NCBI GenBank assembly: GCA_045807945.1
Contig: JBJMGI010000109.1
Span: forward strand, 1-44,411
DNA: 44,411 nt
Direction: 5' to 3'
Origin: CAVQGF01 sp045807945
GTDB taxonomy: Bacteria; Acidobacteriota; Terriglobia; Terriglobales; Acidobacteriaceae
Of the stretch, positions 24,960 to 32,490 are shown in pieces. A program made the position numbers and the translations under genes. The notes under the pieces are model-generated. The model saw only the letters and a list, made by a program, of their open reading frames with translations. It was not told the DNA's origin and did not search any database. Position 1 is the stretch's first letter. Every line of letters starts with the position of its first letter.

Positions 24960-26018
24960 ATGGCAGAACGAAAGATTCCCGTAGGCATTCTGGGCGCGAC
25001 AGGCGTCGTCGGTCAGCGCTTTGTGCAGCTTTTGGAACATCATCCCTGGTTTGAGGTGGCGTGGCTCGCCGCGAGCGACCGCTCCGCAGGCAAGCGCTAC
25101 CAGGACGCCGTGAGTTGGAAGCTGCGCACGCCGATGCCGTCGCGCATTGCTGAAATGGTGGTCTCGCCCGCGAAGCCCGAGGGCGCGCCCAAGGTGATCT
25201 TCGCCGCGCTCGATGCCCCAATCGCGAAAGAGATGGAGCCTGCGTTTGCATCCGCGGGGTGCGCGGTCATCACCAACTCGAGCGCGTTCCGCATGGAGAG
25301 CGACGTCCCACTAATCATTCCCGAGGTAAATCCCACGCACCTGAAGCTGATCGATGGACAAACGTGGCGGAAGTCCTCAAATGGATTCATCGTGACGAAC
25401 TCGAACTGCTCGGCCATGGGATTGGTGCTCGCACTTGCTCCTTTGCAGCAGAAATTCGGATTGGAAAAAGTTTTTGCAGTGACCATGCAGGCGGTCAGCG
25501 GTGCAGGATATCCGGGCGTGGCTTCCCTCGACATTCTCGGGAACGTGATCCCCTTCATCGCTCGCGAAGAAGAGAAGATGGAAGAAGAGACGCGCAAGAT
25601 GCTGGGGTCGCTGAACGGCAATGGAGTTGTTCCCGGCGATTTCGTCATCAGCACGCAATGCAACCGCGTTGCAGTGGAAGACGGGCACATGGAATCGGTC
25701 TCGGTGAAGCTGAAGAAGAAGGCGACTGCGGAAGAGATCATCGCAACCTGGAATGATTTCCGCGCGGTACCGCAGGAGAAGCGCTTCCCCAATGCCCCCG
25801 AGCGGCCCATCGTCTATATGAGCGCGGCAGACCGGCCGCAGCCACGCTTCGACGTGGACGCCGGCGCGGGGATGACCGTCTCCATCGGCCGGCTGCGCCC
25901 ATGCAATCTGCTCGACTGGAAATTCACTGTGCTCTCGCACAATGTGGTCCGGGGCGCGGCGGGCGCTGCCCTGCTGAACGCCGAGTTGCTTCACTCACAC
26001 GGATACCTGCCGGGATGA
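24960..26018 (+). CDS. asd: Aspartate-semialdehyde dehydrogenase
   Basis: Reduces L-4-aspartyl phosphate to aspartate semialdehyde with NADPH, the branch point to lysine/diaminopimelate, threonine and methionine. The nucleotide-binding GILGATGVVGQR (9-20) and the catalytic Cys150 in TNSNCSAMG are clear. The VSGAGYPGV and RVAVEDGHMESV segments fit the archaeal/fungal-like ASADH class rather than the Escherichia coli class. The 352-aa length is normal. It is the first gene of an operon with lysC (19 nt later) and dapB, so the window carries the first steps from aspartate to diaminopimelate together. Confidence 0.94.
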   Translation: MAERKIPVGILGATGVVGQRFVQLLEHHPWFEVAWLAASDRSAGKRYQDAVSWKLRTPMPSRIAEMVVSPAKPEGAPKVIFAALDAPIAKEMEPAFASAGCAVITNSSAFRMESDVPLIIPEVNPTHLKLIDGQTWRKSSNGFIVTNSNCSAMGLVLALAPLQQKFGLEKVFAVTMQAVSGAGYPGVASLDILGNVIPFIAREEEKMEEETRKMLGSLNGNGVVPGDFVISTQCNRVAVEDGHMESVSVKLKKKATAEEIIATWNDFRAVPQEKRFPNAPERPIVYMSAADRPQPRFDVDAGAGMTVSIGRLRPCNLLDWKFTVLSHNVVRGAAGAALLNAELLHSHGYLPG

Positions 26019-26037
26019 GCCGACCTGGAGCTCCGGC

Positions 26038-27411
26038 ATGATCGTGATGAAATTCGGCGGGACGTCCGTCGAAGATGCCGCCGCGATCGATCGCGCAGCC
26101 GTTATCGTTCGTGACCGCCTGCCGCAAAATCCGGTAGTGGTGGTGAGCGCGATGGCGCGCATCACCGACCAACTGCTTGCGATGGGACGCGCTGCCGGTT
26201 CCGGTGACCGTGAGAAGGCCTTAGAGCTTTCGCGAGGCATCCGTGAACGGCACTTCGCGACGGCCAGCGATCTTCTCGGCGCGGGAACGTTCACCAAACT
26301 CCACTCCGAACTGGAAGCGGATTTCGACGCGCTCGATGAGTTGCTGCGCGGCATAGTCGCCGTCGGCGAGATCACGCCCCGCACCTACGACCACATTGCG
26401 TCCTTCGGCGAGCGGCTTTCTAGCAAGCTCATCACAGATGCATTCTCCGCACGCGGGTTGAACGCAACGCATGTGGATTCCCGCGAGTGCATCGTGACGG
26501 ACGCAACGCACACCAAAGCCGTCCCTGATTTCGAAGCAACTGACAAGAAGCTAGCCGAGCGCATAAAGCCGCTGCTCGAACACAAGCGGGTGCCAATAAT
26601 GGGCGGGTTCATTGCTTCGACGAAGGACGGGATCATCACCACAATCGGACGTGGTGGCTCCGACTTTTCTGCCGCCATCATCGGCGCCGGCCTGAACGCA
26701 GAACGCATCGAGATATGGACGGACGTTGACGGCATGAGAACGACCGATCCGCGCATCTGCTCCGACGCGCGCCGGATCAAGGTCATCAGCTTCGATGAAG
26801 CCGCCGAGCTAGCCTACTTCGGCGCAAAAGTCCTACATCCCGCAACCATGCTGCCGGCGGTCCACAAAAACATCCCCATCTTCGTTCTGAACTCGCGCAA
26901 TCCGAAGAACGAAGGCACACGAATCGCGGCGCACGCTCCTTCGAGCAAGAATACTTTCAAGGCGATCGCCGCCAAGACGCGCATCACAATCGTGGACATC
27001 GTCGCAGCACGCATGCTGCTCGCGCACGGCTTCCTGCGCGCAATCTTCGAGGTCTTCGACCGCCATCGCTGCCCGGTGGACATGGTGTCGACCTCCGAGG
27101 TGAGTGTTTCGCTCACCATTGATTCCAACGACGCGATCCCCGCAATGGCGGAAGACCTCGCCAAGCTCGGCGATGTAAAGTACGAAGGCCGCAAAGCCAT
27201 CATCTGTTTAGTCGGCGAGAATATCCGCGCGGTGCCGGGCATCGCAGCCAAGGTCTTCAGCGCGATTCCCGACGTGAAGGTACGCATGATCTCGCAAGGC
27301 GCGTCGGAGATCAATATCAGCTTCGTCGTCGATGAGAGCGACGTGCCCGACGTGGTGCGCCGGCTGCATCAGAGGTTTTTTGCCGAAGTAGACCCGGAAA
27401 CGTTCGACTGA
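26038..27411 (+). CDS. lysC: Aspartate kinase
   Basis: Phosphorylates aspartate to 4-aspartyl phosphate. The N-terminal KFGGTSV (5-11) and the GRGGSDFSA nucleotide loop define the kinase domain (about 1-300). The C-terminal 140 residues form two ACT units, including VDMVSTSEVSVSLTID and VRMISQGASEINISFVV, the regulatory domain where lysine and/or threonine inhibit the family. The 457-aa length indicates a monofunctional enzyme without a homoserine dehydrogenase fusion. It lies 19 nt after asd and 8 nt before dapB. Which end product inhibits it cannot be read from the sequence. Confidence 0.94.
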   Translation: MIVMKFGGTSVEDAAAIDRAAVIVRDRLPQNPVVVVSAMARITDQLLAMGRAAGSGDREKALELSRGIRERHFATASDLLGAGTFTKLHSELEADFDALDELLRGIVAVGEITPRTYDHIASFGERLSSKLITDAFSARGLNATHVDSRECIVTDATHTKAVPDFEATDKKLAERIKPLLEHKRVPIMGGFIASTKDGIITTIGRGGSDFSAAIIGAGLNAERIEIWTDVDGMRTTDPRICSDARRIKVISFDEAAELAYFGAKVLHPATMLPAVHKNIPIFVLNSRNPKNEGTRIAAHAPSSKNTFKAIAAKTRITIVDIVAARMLLAHGFLRAIFEVFDRHRCPVDMVSTSEVSVSLTIDSNDAIPAMAEDLAKLGDVKYEGRKAIICLVGENIRAVPGIAAKVFSAIPDVKVRMISQGASEINISFVVDESDVPDVVRRLHQRFFAEVDPETFD

Positions 27412-27419
27412 GTCAGCTC

Positions 27420-28088
27420 ATGAACCTGCTGGTCCTAGGTCGCGGAAAAACTGGATCGCTGGTCGCCGAGGTTGCGGCGGCACGCGGGCACAAGGTGCGC
27501 TCCTTGGGCGGCGACGAGAACACTGGCGCGTCGGCCCTGACGAAAGAATTTCTTCGCGACTTCGATTGCGTCGTCGATTTCACTGCCCCCGCTGCTGTGA
27601 TTCCTAACATCATCGCCTGCACGCAGGCGAGTGCGAATATGGTGGTCGGAACGACTGGCTGGTACGACAAGATTCCTAAAGTGAAGGAATTGGTAGAGCA
27701 CAGCGGATCCGGGTTCCTCTACGCCTCGAATTTTTCCGTTGGCATGAATATTTTTTTTGACATCGCAGCAGCGGCTGGCGCGGCGATGAAGCAGGGCTAC
27801 TCCGCGCGGATCGTCGAGCGCCATCACACGCAGAAAAAAGATGCGCCATCCGGCACCGCTGTCACAATCAGGCAAAAGCTCGGAGCGGAGGATATCGAGA
27901 TCACGTCCATCCGCGAGGGGGATGCAGCCGGCCAGCACGTGATCATGCTCGATTCCCCGAATGACACCATGATGCTGGTGCACGACTCTAAATCGCGGCG
28001 CGGCTTCGCTGAAGGCGCGGTGATCGCTGCCGAATGGCTGCAGGGCAAAAAGGGATTTTTTGAATTCAAAGACGCGCTGAAGAAATGA
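27420..28088 (+). CDS. dapB: 4-hydroxy-tetrahydrodipicolinate reductase
   Basis: Reduces the DapA product to tetrahydrodipicolinate with NAD(P)H. The signature ERHHTQKKDAPSGTA with the catalytic His pair and Lys, plus VDFTAPAAV and GTTGWYDK, is clear. At 222 aa it is shorter than the usual 240-270 aa, and the nucleotide loop is GRGKTGSLV rather than the common GxxGxMG pattern, so it belongs to a compact variant. It is the third gene after asd-lysC. Its TGA (28086-28088) directly abuts the opposite-strand stop of dapA, forming TGATCA. Confidence 0.92.
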   Translation: MNLLVLGRGKTGSLVAEVAAARGHKVRSLGGDENTGASALTKEFLRDFDCVVDFTAPAAVIPNIIACTQASANMVVGTTGWYDKIPKVKELVEHSGSGFLYASNFSVGMNIFFDIAAAAGAAMKQGYSARIVERHHTQKKDAPSGTAVTIRQKLGAEDIEITSIREGDAAGQHVIMLDSPNDTMMLVHDSKSRRGFAEGAVIAAEWLQGKKGFFEFKDALKK

Positions 28089-28091
28089 TCA
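28086..28091. other. Abutting convergent stop codons of dapB and dapA (TGATCA)
   Basis: The dapB TGA occupies 28086-28088 and the dapA TGA, on the minus strand, 28091-28089, so the palindrome TGATCA ends both genes with no spacer. No terminator can lie between them without being inside a coding region. Confidence 0.95.
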
Positions 28092-28991
28092 GTGCGCGGC
28101 CGCGCGCGCCAGCAGCCCGGCTTCAGTAGCAATCCCCTCGAGCTTCGTTCGGGTCTCTTTCTTCATTGGCACCATCGGCAACCGGTAGATCTCTTCGATC
28201 TTCCCCATCATCGCCAACACGGCTTTCACCGGCATCGGATTCGATTCGATGAAGTTGGCCTGCATCAGAGCGATGAATTTGTCCTGTATCTTGCGCGCTG
28301 CTTCCCAATCGCCAGACATCGCGAGCCGCGTCATCTGCGCCATCTCGCGCGGGATCTCGTTCGACGCGACGGAAATTATTCCCACGCCACCAAGTGCGAT
28401 CACGGGAAGGGTAATAGCGTCGTCCCCGGAAAAAACCAGGAAGTCGTTCGGGGCCGCGGCGCAGACTTCGGCGATCTGCGAGATATTCCCGCTCGCCTCT
28501 TTCACGGCGATAATGTTTTTCACCTTCGCGAGCCGGACCAGAGTTGCAGGCTCGATGTTCGCCGCGGTTCGTCCCGGCACGTTGTAAAGGACGATTGGTT
28601 TATCGATCGCCTCGGCGACAGCTTTGAAGTGTTGGTACTGCCCTTCCTGGGTAGGTTTGTTGTAATAAGGCGACGCTGTCAGTACGGCGTCAACGCCCTT
28701 CTTCGTGGCGACTGTTTTCGCCTTCTCCACAGCTTCTGCTGTCGCATTGGAAGTCGCCCCGGCAACGATCGGAACGCGTCCGCCGGCGGTCTCGACGACA
28801 ATATCTATGACTCGCAGCCATTCTTCGCGCGAGAGTGTGGGAGTTTCGCCGGTTGTCCCGCACGGCACGAGGAAGTCGATCTTCGATTCGATCTGCCACT
28901 CGACGAGGGAGCGGAGTGCCCGCTCGTCAATGGAGCCGTCCTTACGGAAGGGAGTGACCAGAGCCGTACCGCAGCCGCGAAGGTTCTTCAT
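28089..28991 (-). CDS. dapA: 4-hydroxy-tetrahydrodipicolinate synthase
   Basis: Condenses pyruvate with aspartate semialdehyde, the committed step to diaminopimelate/lysine. The TIM-barrel enzyme shows GTTGET (45-50), the catalytic Tyr136 in VLYNVPGR and Schiff-base Lys164 in VKEASGNI. The 300-aa length is normal. It is on the strand opposite to asd-lysC-dapB and converges on dapB with abutting stops. Upstream on its own strand is the CDP-alcohol phosphotransferase gene, 47 nt away, so dapA may be transcribed with the PIG-L/GT4/CDP-alcohol set instead of the other lysine genes. Ribosome site GGGAG is very close to the ATG. Confidence 0.95.
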   Translation of the reverse strand: MKNLRGCGTALVTPFRKDGSIDERALRSLVEWQIESKIDFLVPCGTTGETPTLSREEWLRVIDIVVETAGGRVPIVAGATSNATAEAVEKAKTVATKKGVDAVLTASPYYNKPTQEGQYQHFKAVAEAIDKPIVLYNVPGRTAANIEPATLVRLAKVKNIIAVKEASGNISQIAEVCAAAPNDFLVFSGDDAITLPVIALGGVGIISVASNEIPREMAQMTRLAMSGDWEAARKIQDKFIALMQANFIESNPMPVKAVLAMMGKIEEIYRLPMVPMKKETRTKLEGIATEAGLLARAAAH

Positions 28992-29038
28992 GCTCCCAAA
29001 GGATAAGGAATTTCGCGCAAAATGTCTTCCCTGCTAGC

Positions 29039-29647
29039 TCATTCCTGTGTCCGCCGCCGCAATTTTAAAGCGTGCGCGATGCTTGGGACATCGTGGGTCC
29101 AGCGCGGAAGCACCATGGAGATGGCGAGGCCCTCGAGGTCGCAAACAACCCCCAACAGCAGCGCTATGCGAAACAGCCAGCCCGAGGTGCCGAAGGCGAA
29201 AAGGACAATAGTGGCGCCAGCGAGCACCAGTCCCCATACCTTCGAGGAATACATGTGGTAGCTGGCTTCGCGGCGGAATTTTGCAAAGTCGAATCCATAA
29301 CGGGCAATCTCGAGAGCAAAAATCGTCGCCAACAGGTACGCGTTCTCGCCGATGGCCTCGGGATGAAGCCGCCACGCCGCCCACGCTATACCGATGTAAA
29401 AGACTGTATCGGCAAAGCTGTCATACCGTCGCAGTGTCTCAGTATCAATATGGAGCCGACGTGCGATGATGCCGTCGTAGATGTCAGAGACGATCGCGAC
29501 GAAGGTGCAACCCGCGATCCATGCGCCTGGGACGTGCTTCCACGCCAGGGCAAGTACCACTGGCCCAAGAATTAATCGGAGCGTTGTTAGCGTGACCGGC
29601 GCCCAGGCGAAACGCGTCTGCCGAGCCGGCGTGGAACTTGCACTCAC
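29039..29647 (-). CDS. CDP-alcohol phosphatidyltransferase family protein with altered motif
   Basis: A 202-aa integral membrane enzyme with about five to six hydrophobic segments. The family signature is DxxDGxxAR(x8)G(x3)D(x3)D. Here D55, D58, G59, A62, R63, D76 and D80 are present with correct spacing, but the second Gly is Leu72. All metal-binding Asp are kept, so catalysis of a CDP-alcohol/alcohol condensation is plausible; the substrate alcohol is unknown. The gene follows the GT4 glycosyltransferase by 23 nt on the minus strand, placing it third in a PIG-L, GT4, CDP-alcohol operon that suggests a glyco-phospholipid or related membrane product. The upstream start has no strong ribosome site. 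Confidence 0.8.
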   Translation of the reverse strand: MSASSTPARQTRFAWAPVTLTTLRLILGPVVLALAWKHVPGAWIAGCTFVAIVSDIYDGIIARRLHIDTETLRRYDSFADTVFYIGIAWAAWRLHPEAIGENAYLLATIFALEIARYGFDFAKFRREASYHMYSSKVWGLVLAGATIVLFAFGTSGWLFRIALLLGVVCDLEGLAISMVLPRWTHDVPSIAHALKLRRRTQE

Positions 29648-29670
29648 GCCATTACTTTATCCCACTCGGT

Positions 29671-30768
29671 TCACGGCATCTGCGGAACGAGTTCCATGTG
29701 CCACTCGATTGCGTGATGCGTCTGCCGTTCCTTTGCTACCTCGGCATACAGGTTCAAATACTCGCGCGCCATGCGTCGCGAAGAGTAATGCCGTGCAACG
29801 TGCTCGCGGCAAACGAGGGGTGCGATGGACTCAATGTGACGAACCGATTCCAGCATCCCTTCGTGATTGTCTGCGATGAATCCCGTGACGCTGTCGCGCA
29901 CCACCTCAGGCAGCGCGCCCTTGCGGAAGGCGATCACCGGAGTGCCGCACGCCATGGCTTCCATACCGACCAGACTGCTGGTCTCTTCCGCCAGGCTGGT
30001 GATCAGCAGCGCGCGGGCATGGGAAAGAAGTTCAAGCTTCTGCGCCCGCGTGAGAGAAGTCATAAATCGCACATTCTTTGACGAGAGCCGCGGACGCAGT
30101 TTTTCCTCGAAGTATTGAAGGTGATAGGAGAACGGATAAACCTCTCCAGCGATGACTAGCGGCATGCCGAGTTCGTCGGCGACATCGCAGGCGAGATGCG
30201 GCGCTTTTTCTTCGCAGATGCGCCCTAGCCACAACAAATAATCCTGCTTGCTATCGCAATAGGGGAAGCTCTCGAGCCTCACCCCGTTGGTCAGCACTCG
30301 CAAGCCGTGCATTCCGACCTCGGTGGCAAAGCGGCGGGCCTGCGATTGCGAGACTCCGTTGAACAGCACCTCGTCCGGCGGACGCGGGAAAGAACCATTC
30401 GGGTAGTACTCGGGCGGAAGGTGCAGCGTCGAAAGTAAGCGGTTAGGCAACGTCGGGATCTGCTGCCAGAAGCTGCCGCTCATGTCGTGAACGATGTCGT
30501 ACTCGTGCTTCACAAGATGATCAAGGATGGCTGCCTCATGCTCCGCGTTGCGGCGCTCGTAATCGTCGTTGCGGGTGGTTGCTGCTCCCGTCGCGAGCAG
30601 CCGGCCGGGGACGGTGGAGCCCTCTGCCGCGGCTATGGTCACGTCGTGACCTGCGGACGACATTTCCTGCGCCAGCGTGAGCAGCACCTGCTCCGCGCCG
30701 CCGGCGATCTCGTCAGACAGACGGAGCAGCGGATACGCAACGTAGAGAACACGAAGTGGACGTCTCAT
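29671..30768 (-). CDS. Glycosyltransferase family 4 (GT-B fold)
   Basis: A 365-aa retaining glycosyltransferase. The N-terminal Rossmann half begins at VLYVAYPLLRLSDEIAGGAEQVLL, and the donor-binding C-terminal half carries the EX7E motif in EETSSLVGMEAMACGTPVIAF, typical of GT4. The GAEQVL pattern differs from BshA-like GlcNAc-malate transferases, so a bacillithiol role is not indicated. The start at 30768 overlaps the stop of the PIG-L gene as ATGA, and GGAG lies a few nt upstream; the longer frame to 30849 would overlap that gene by 85 nt. Coupling to a deacetylase suggests that the transferred or acceptor sugar is N-acetylated and then deacetylated. Donor and acceptor are unknown. Confidence 0.87.
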   Translation of the reverse strand: MRRPLRVLYVAYPLLRLSDEIAGGAEQVLLTLAQEMSSAGHDVTIAAAEGSTVPGRLLATGAATTRNDDYERRNAEHEAAILDHLVKHEYDIVHDMSGSFWQQIPTLPNRLLSTLHLPPEYYPNGSFPRPPDEVLFNGVSQSQARRFATEVGMHGLRVLTNGVRLESFPYCDSKQDYLLWLGRICEEKAPHLACDVADELGMPLVIAGEVYPFSYHLQYFEEKLRPRLSSKNVRFMTSLTRAQKLELLSHARALLITSLAEETSSLVGMEAMACGTPVIAFRKGALPEVVRDSVTGFIADNHEGMLESVRHIESIAPLVCREHVARHYSSRRMAREYLNLYAEVAKERQTHHAIEWHMELVPQMP

Positions 30769-31556
30769 GCGCTCCGCCTGTCTGCGGTCAATCGCGCGTG
30801 CAGGAAGTCCGCGAATGCGCTGCATAGGTCGGCCCCGGTCATGGGCCATCCCCAGGACTCGTAATTCAGCTGCCCCTCATGCGGCGGATGAAAGTAATCG
30901 TAGCGATCAGCAAGCAGAGGACGGAATCTTTCGCCGGAAGAAGAGAATGTCATAAGGAAGTCGGCCTGGGAGGAATATGCAGCCGTCATCAGCTGCTTGG
31001 TCTTGTTCTCGTTGAAGCTGGGGTCGAGCATGAGCTCGGTATTGTCCTTGGCGCGGAAGGTCTGCCGCACGAGGCCGCCGTTCCCCAGATGATAGAGCGG
31101 CATCTCCCACGCGAGCACTCCAGATTGGGATGCGATGTGGTGGACTAGAAAGTTGCAGCAATCATGGTCGGGGTGACCGCCTTCATACGCCAAGGTCAAT
31201 AATATTTTCGGCGAGACTCTCTCCACCATTCGACGCAGCGATTCGGCCGCAGCGTCCAGATTGCGGAAGAGCTCCTGGTCGGGAATGGTGGTTCCCTCGC
31301 TGTCGGTCAGGTATTCGATCCGATCCACTTCCGCATAGGCGAGCGCGTCGCAGGCCTCGAGCTTGCGCACGGAGGTATACTGCTCGCGGGTGTCGTGCTT
31401 TGGCCAAAACTTTTTGTCGAGAGGCGCGCCGTCGGTCGCAAAGACCACGCGCACCTGCTCCATCCGCTGCATGAGCACCCCGCACCCGATGACCTCATCG
31501 TCCGGATGCGCCACCACCACGAGGGTATTTTCCAGCAGCGAAGCCAGAGTAGCCAT
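30765..31556 (-). CDS. PIG-L/LmbE-family N-acetylglucosamine deacetylase
   Basis: A 263-aa zinc-dependent deacetylase. AHPDDE (16-21) and HPDHD (128-132) are the metal/catalytic motifs of the PIG-L/LmbE family, which removes acetyl groups from N-acetylglucosaminyl conjugates (for example GlcNAc-PI, or thiol precursors). It is the first gene of the minus-strand set PIG-L, GT4, CDP-alcohol phosphotransferase and possibly dapA. It shares an ATGA overlap with the GT4 gene at 30765-30768, so the pair is likely coupled and may act on one product. The divergent dapD starts 90 nt away, with the promoters for both in that gap. The precise substrate is not readable. Confidence 0.88.
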   Translation of the reverse strand: MATLASLLENTLVVVAHPDDEVIGCGVLMQRMEQVRVVFATDGAPLDKKFWPKHDTREQYTSVRKLEACDALAYAEVDRIEYLTDSEGTTIPDQELFRNLDAAAESLRRMVERVSPKILLTLAYEGGHPDHDCCNFLVHHIASQSGVLAWEMPLYHLGNGGLVRQTFRAKDNTELMLDPSFNENKTKQLMTAAYSSQADFLMTFSSSGERFRPLLADRYDYFHPPHEGQLNYESWGWPMTGADLCSAFADFLHARLTADRRSA

Positions 31557-31629
31557 TACAGAGTCGGATGGCCGATTTCGCGAAGGGGTTTGCGCCAGAG
31601 CTCATCAAAGAAACCTGAGGCCCGTAAGA

Positions 31630-31635
31630 TATACT
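31630..31635 (+). promoter_or_regulatory. Candidate -10 element for dapD
   Basis: TATACT at 31630-31635 would place the transcript start near 31642, only about four bases before the dapD ATG at 31646. This would be a nearly leaderless transcript, consistent with the lack of a Shine-Dalgarno sequence. No good -35 is visible. Confidence 0.3.
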
Positions 31636-31645
31636 TCCGCTTCTG

Positions 31646-32482
31646 ATGCACCAGCTTGAACAGCGGATGGAAAAGCTTGCCGGCGCTCCTGCCGAGGAGC
31701 TCCGCGGTGATGCAGCCCGCGCTACATTCTTGGAATTCCGCGCCGCTCTCACCCGCGGGGAGATCCGCGCTGCTGCGAGACAAGATGGAAAATGGCATAC
31801 GAACCAATGGGTGAAACGCGGAATCCTTTTGGGCTTCCGTATAGGCGTGCTGCAGCTGTTCGATGACGGTAGCGCGATCAATTTCGTTGATAAAGACACC
31901 TTCCCGCCGCGTCGGCTGTCCACAAACTCCGGCGTGCGGCTCGTCCCCGGTGGTTCTTCGATCCGCGAAGGCGCCTACGTCGCTCAAGGCGTGATCTGCA
32001 TGCCCCCTATGTACATCAACGTCGGCGCTTACGTTGATGAGGGGACACTCGTGGATTCCAATGCGCTGGTCGGCTCCTGCGCGCAGATCGGAAAACGTGT
32101 TCACCTGAGTGCTGCTGCTCAGATCGGCGGGGTTCTTGAGCCGGTGAATGCGTCACCAGTGATCGTGGAAGATGACGTTCTGGTCGGCGGAAATTGTGGC
32201 GTCTACGAAGGAACGCAAGTGCGAGAGCGCGCGGTGCTCGGAGCAGGAACAATTCTCACTCGTTCTACTCCCGTTTACGACCTGGTCCGCGAACAGGTGA
32301 TCCGTGCGACGAAGGACGAGCCGCTGGTGATTCCTGAGAACGCGGTCGTGGTACCTGGCTCCCGGGCAGTGACGAAGGGCAAAGCCGCCGAGTGGGGCAT
32401 CTCGCTCTACACCCCGGTGATCGTGAAGTATCGCGACGACAAAACCGACGCTTCCATAGAACTCGAGAACCTGCTGCGCTGA
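31646..32482 (+). CDS. dapD: 2,3,4,5-tetrahydropyridine-2,6-dicarboxylate N-succinyltransferase
   Basis: Succinylates tetrahydrodipicolinate from succinyl-CoA in the succinylase branch of the diaminopimelate pathway. The 278-aa sequence has an N-terminal helical part with FxxALTRGEIRAA, WVKRGILLGFRIG, and then a left-handed beta-helix built of hexapeptides (about 95-230: GAYVAQGVI, VGAYVDEGTLVDSNALVGSCAQIG, GVYEGTQV). Its presence indicates the succinylated route rather than the dehydrogenase or LL-aminotransferase route. It is 2.6 kb from dapA and on the opposite strand, with the sugar/lipid gene set between. The symporter gene begins 8 nt after its stop. Confidence 0.94.
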   Translation: MHQLEQRMEKLAGAPAEELRGDAARATFLEFRAALTRGEIRAAARQDGKWHTNQWVKRGILLGFRIGVLQLFDDGSAINFVDKDTFPPRRLSTNSGVRLVPGGSSIREGAYVAQGVICMPPMYINVGAYVDEGTLVDSNALVGSCAQIGKRVHLSAAAQIGGVLEPVNASPVIVEDDVLVGGNCGVYEGTQVRERAVLGAGTILTRSTPVYDLVREQVIRATKDEPLVIPENAVVVPGSRAVTKGKAAEWGISLYTPVIVKYRDDKTDASIELENLLR

Positions 32483-32490
32483 GCCTGGCC

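Noticed and set aside
29671..31556. Bacillithiol BshA/BshB pair
   Set aside because: A GT4 next to a PIG-L deacetylase fits on paper, but the GT4 N-terminus (AGGAEQVLL) does not match the BshA pattern, and no BshC-like gene is nearby.
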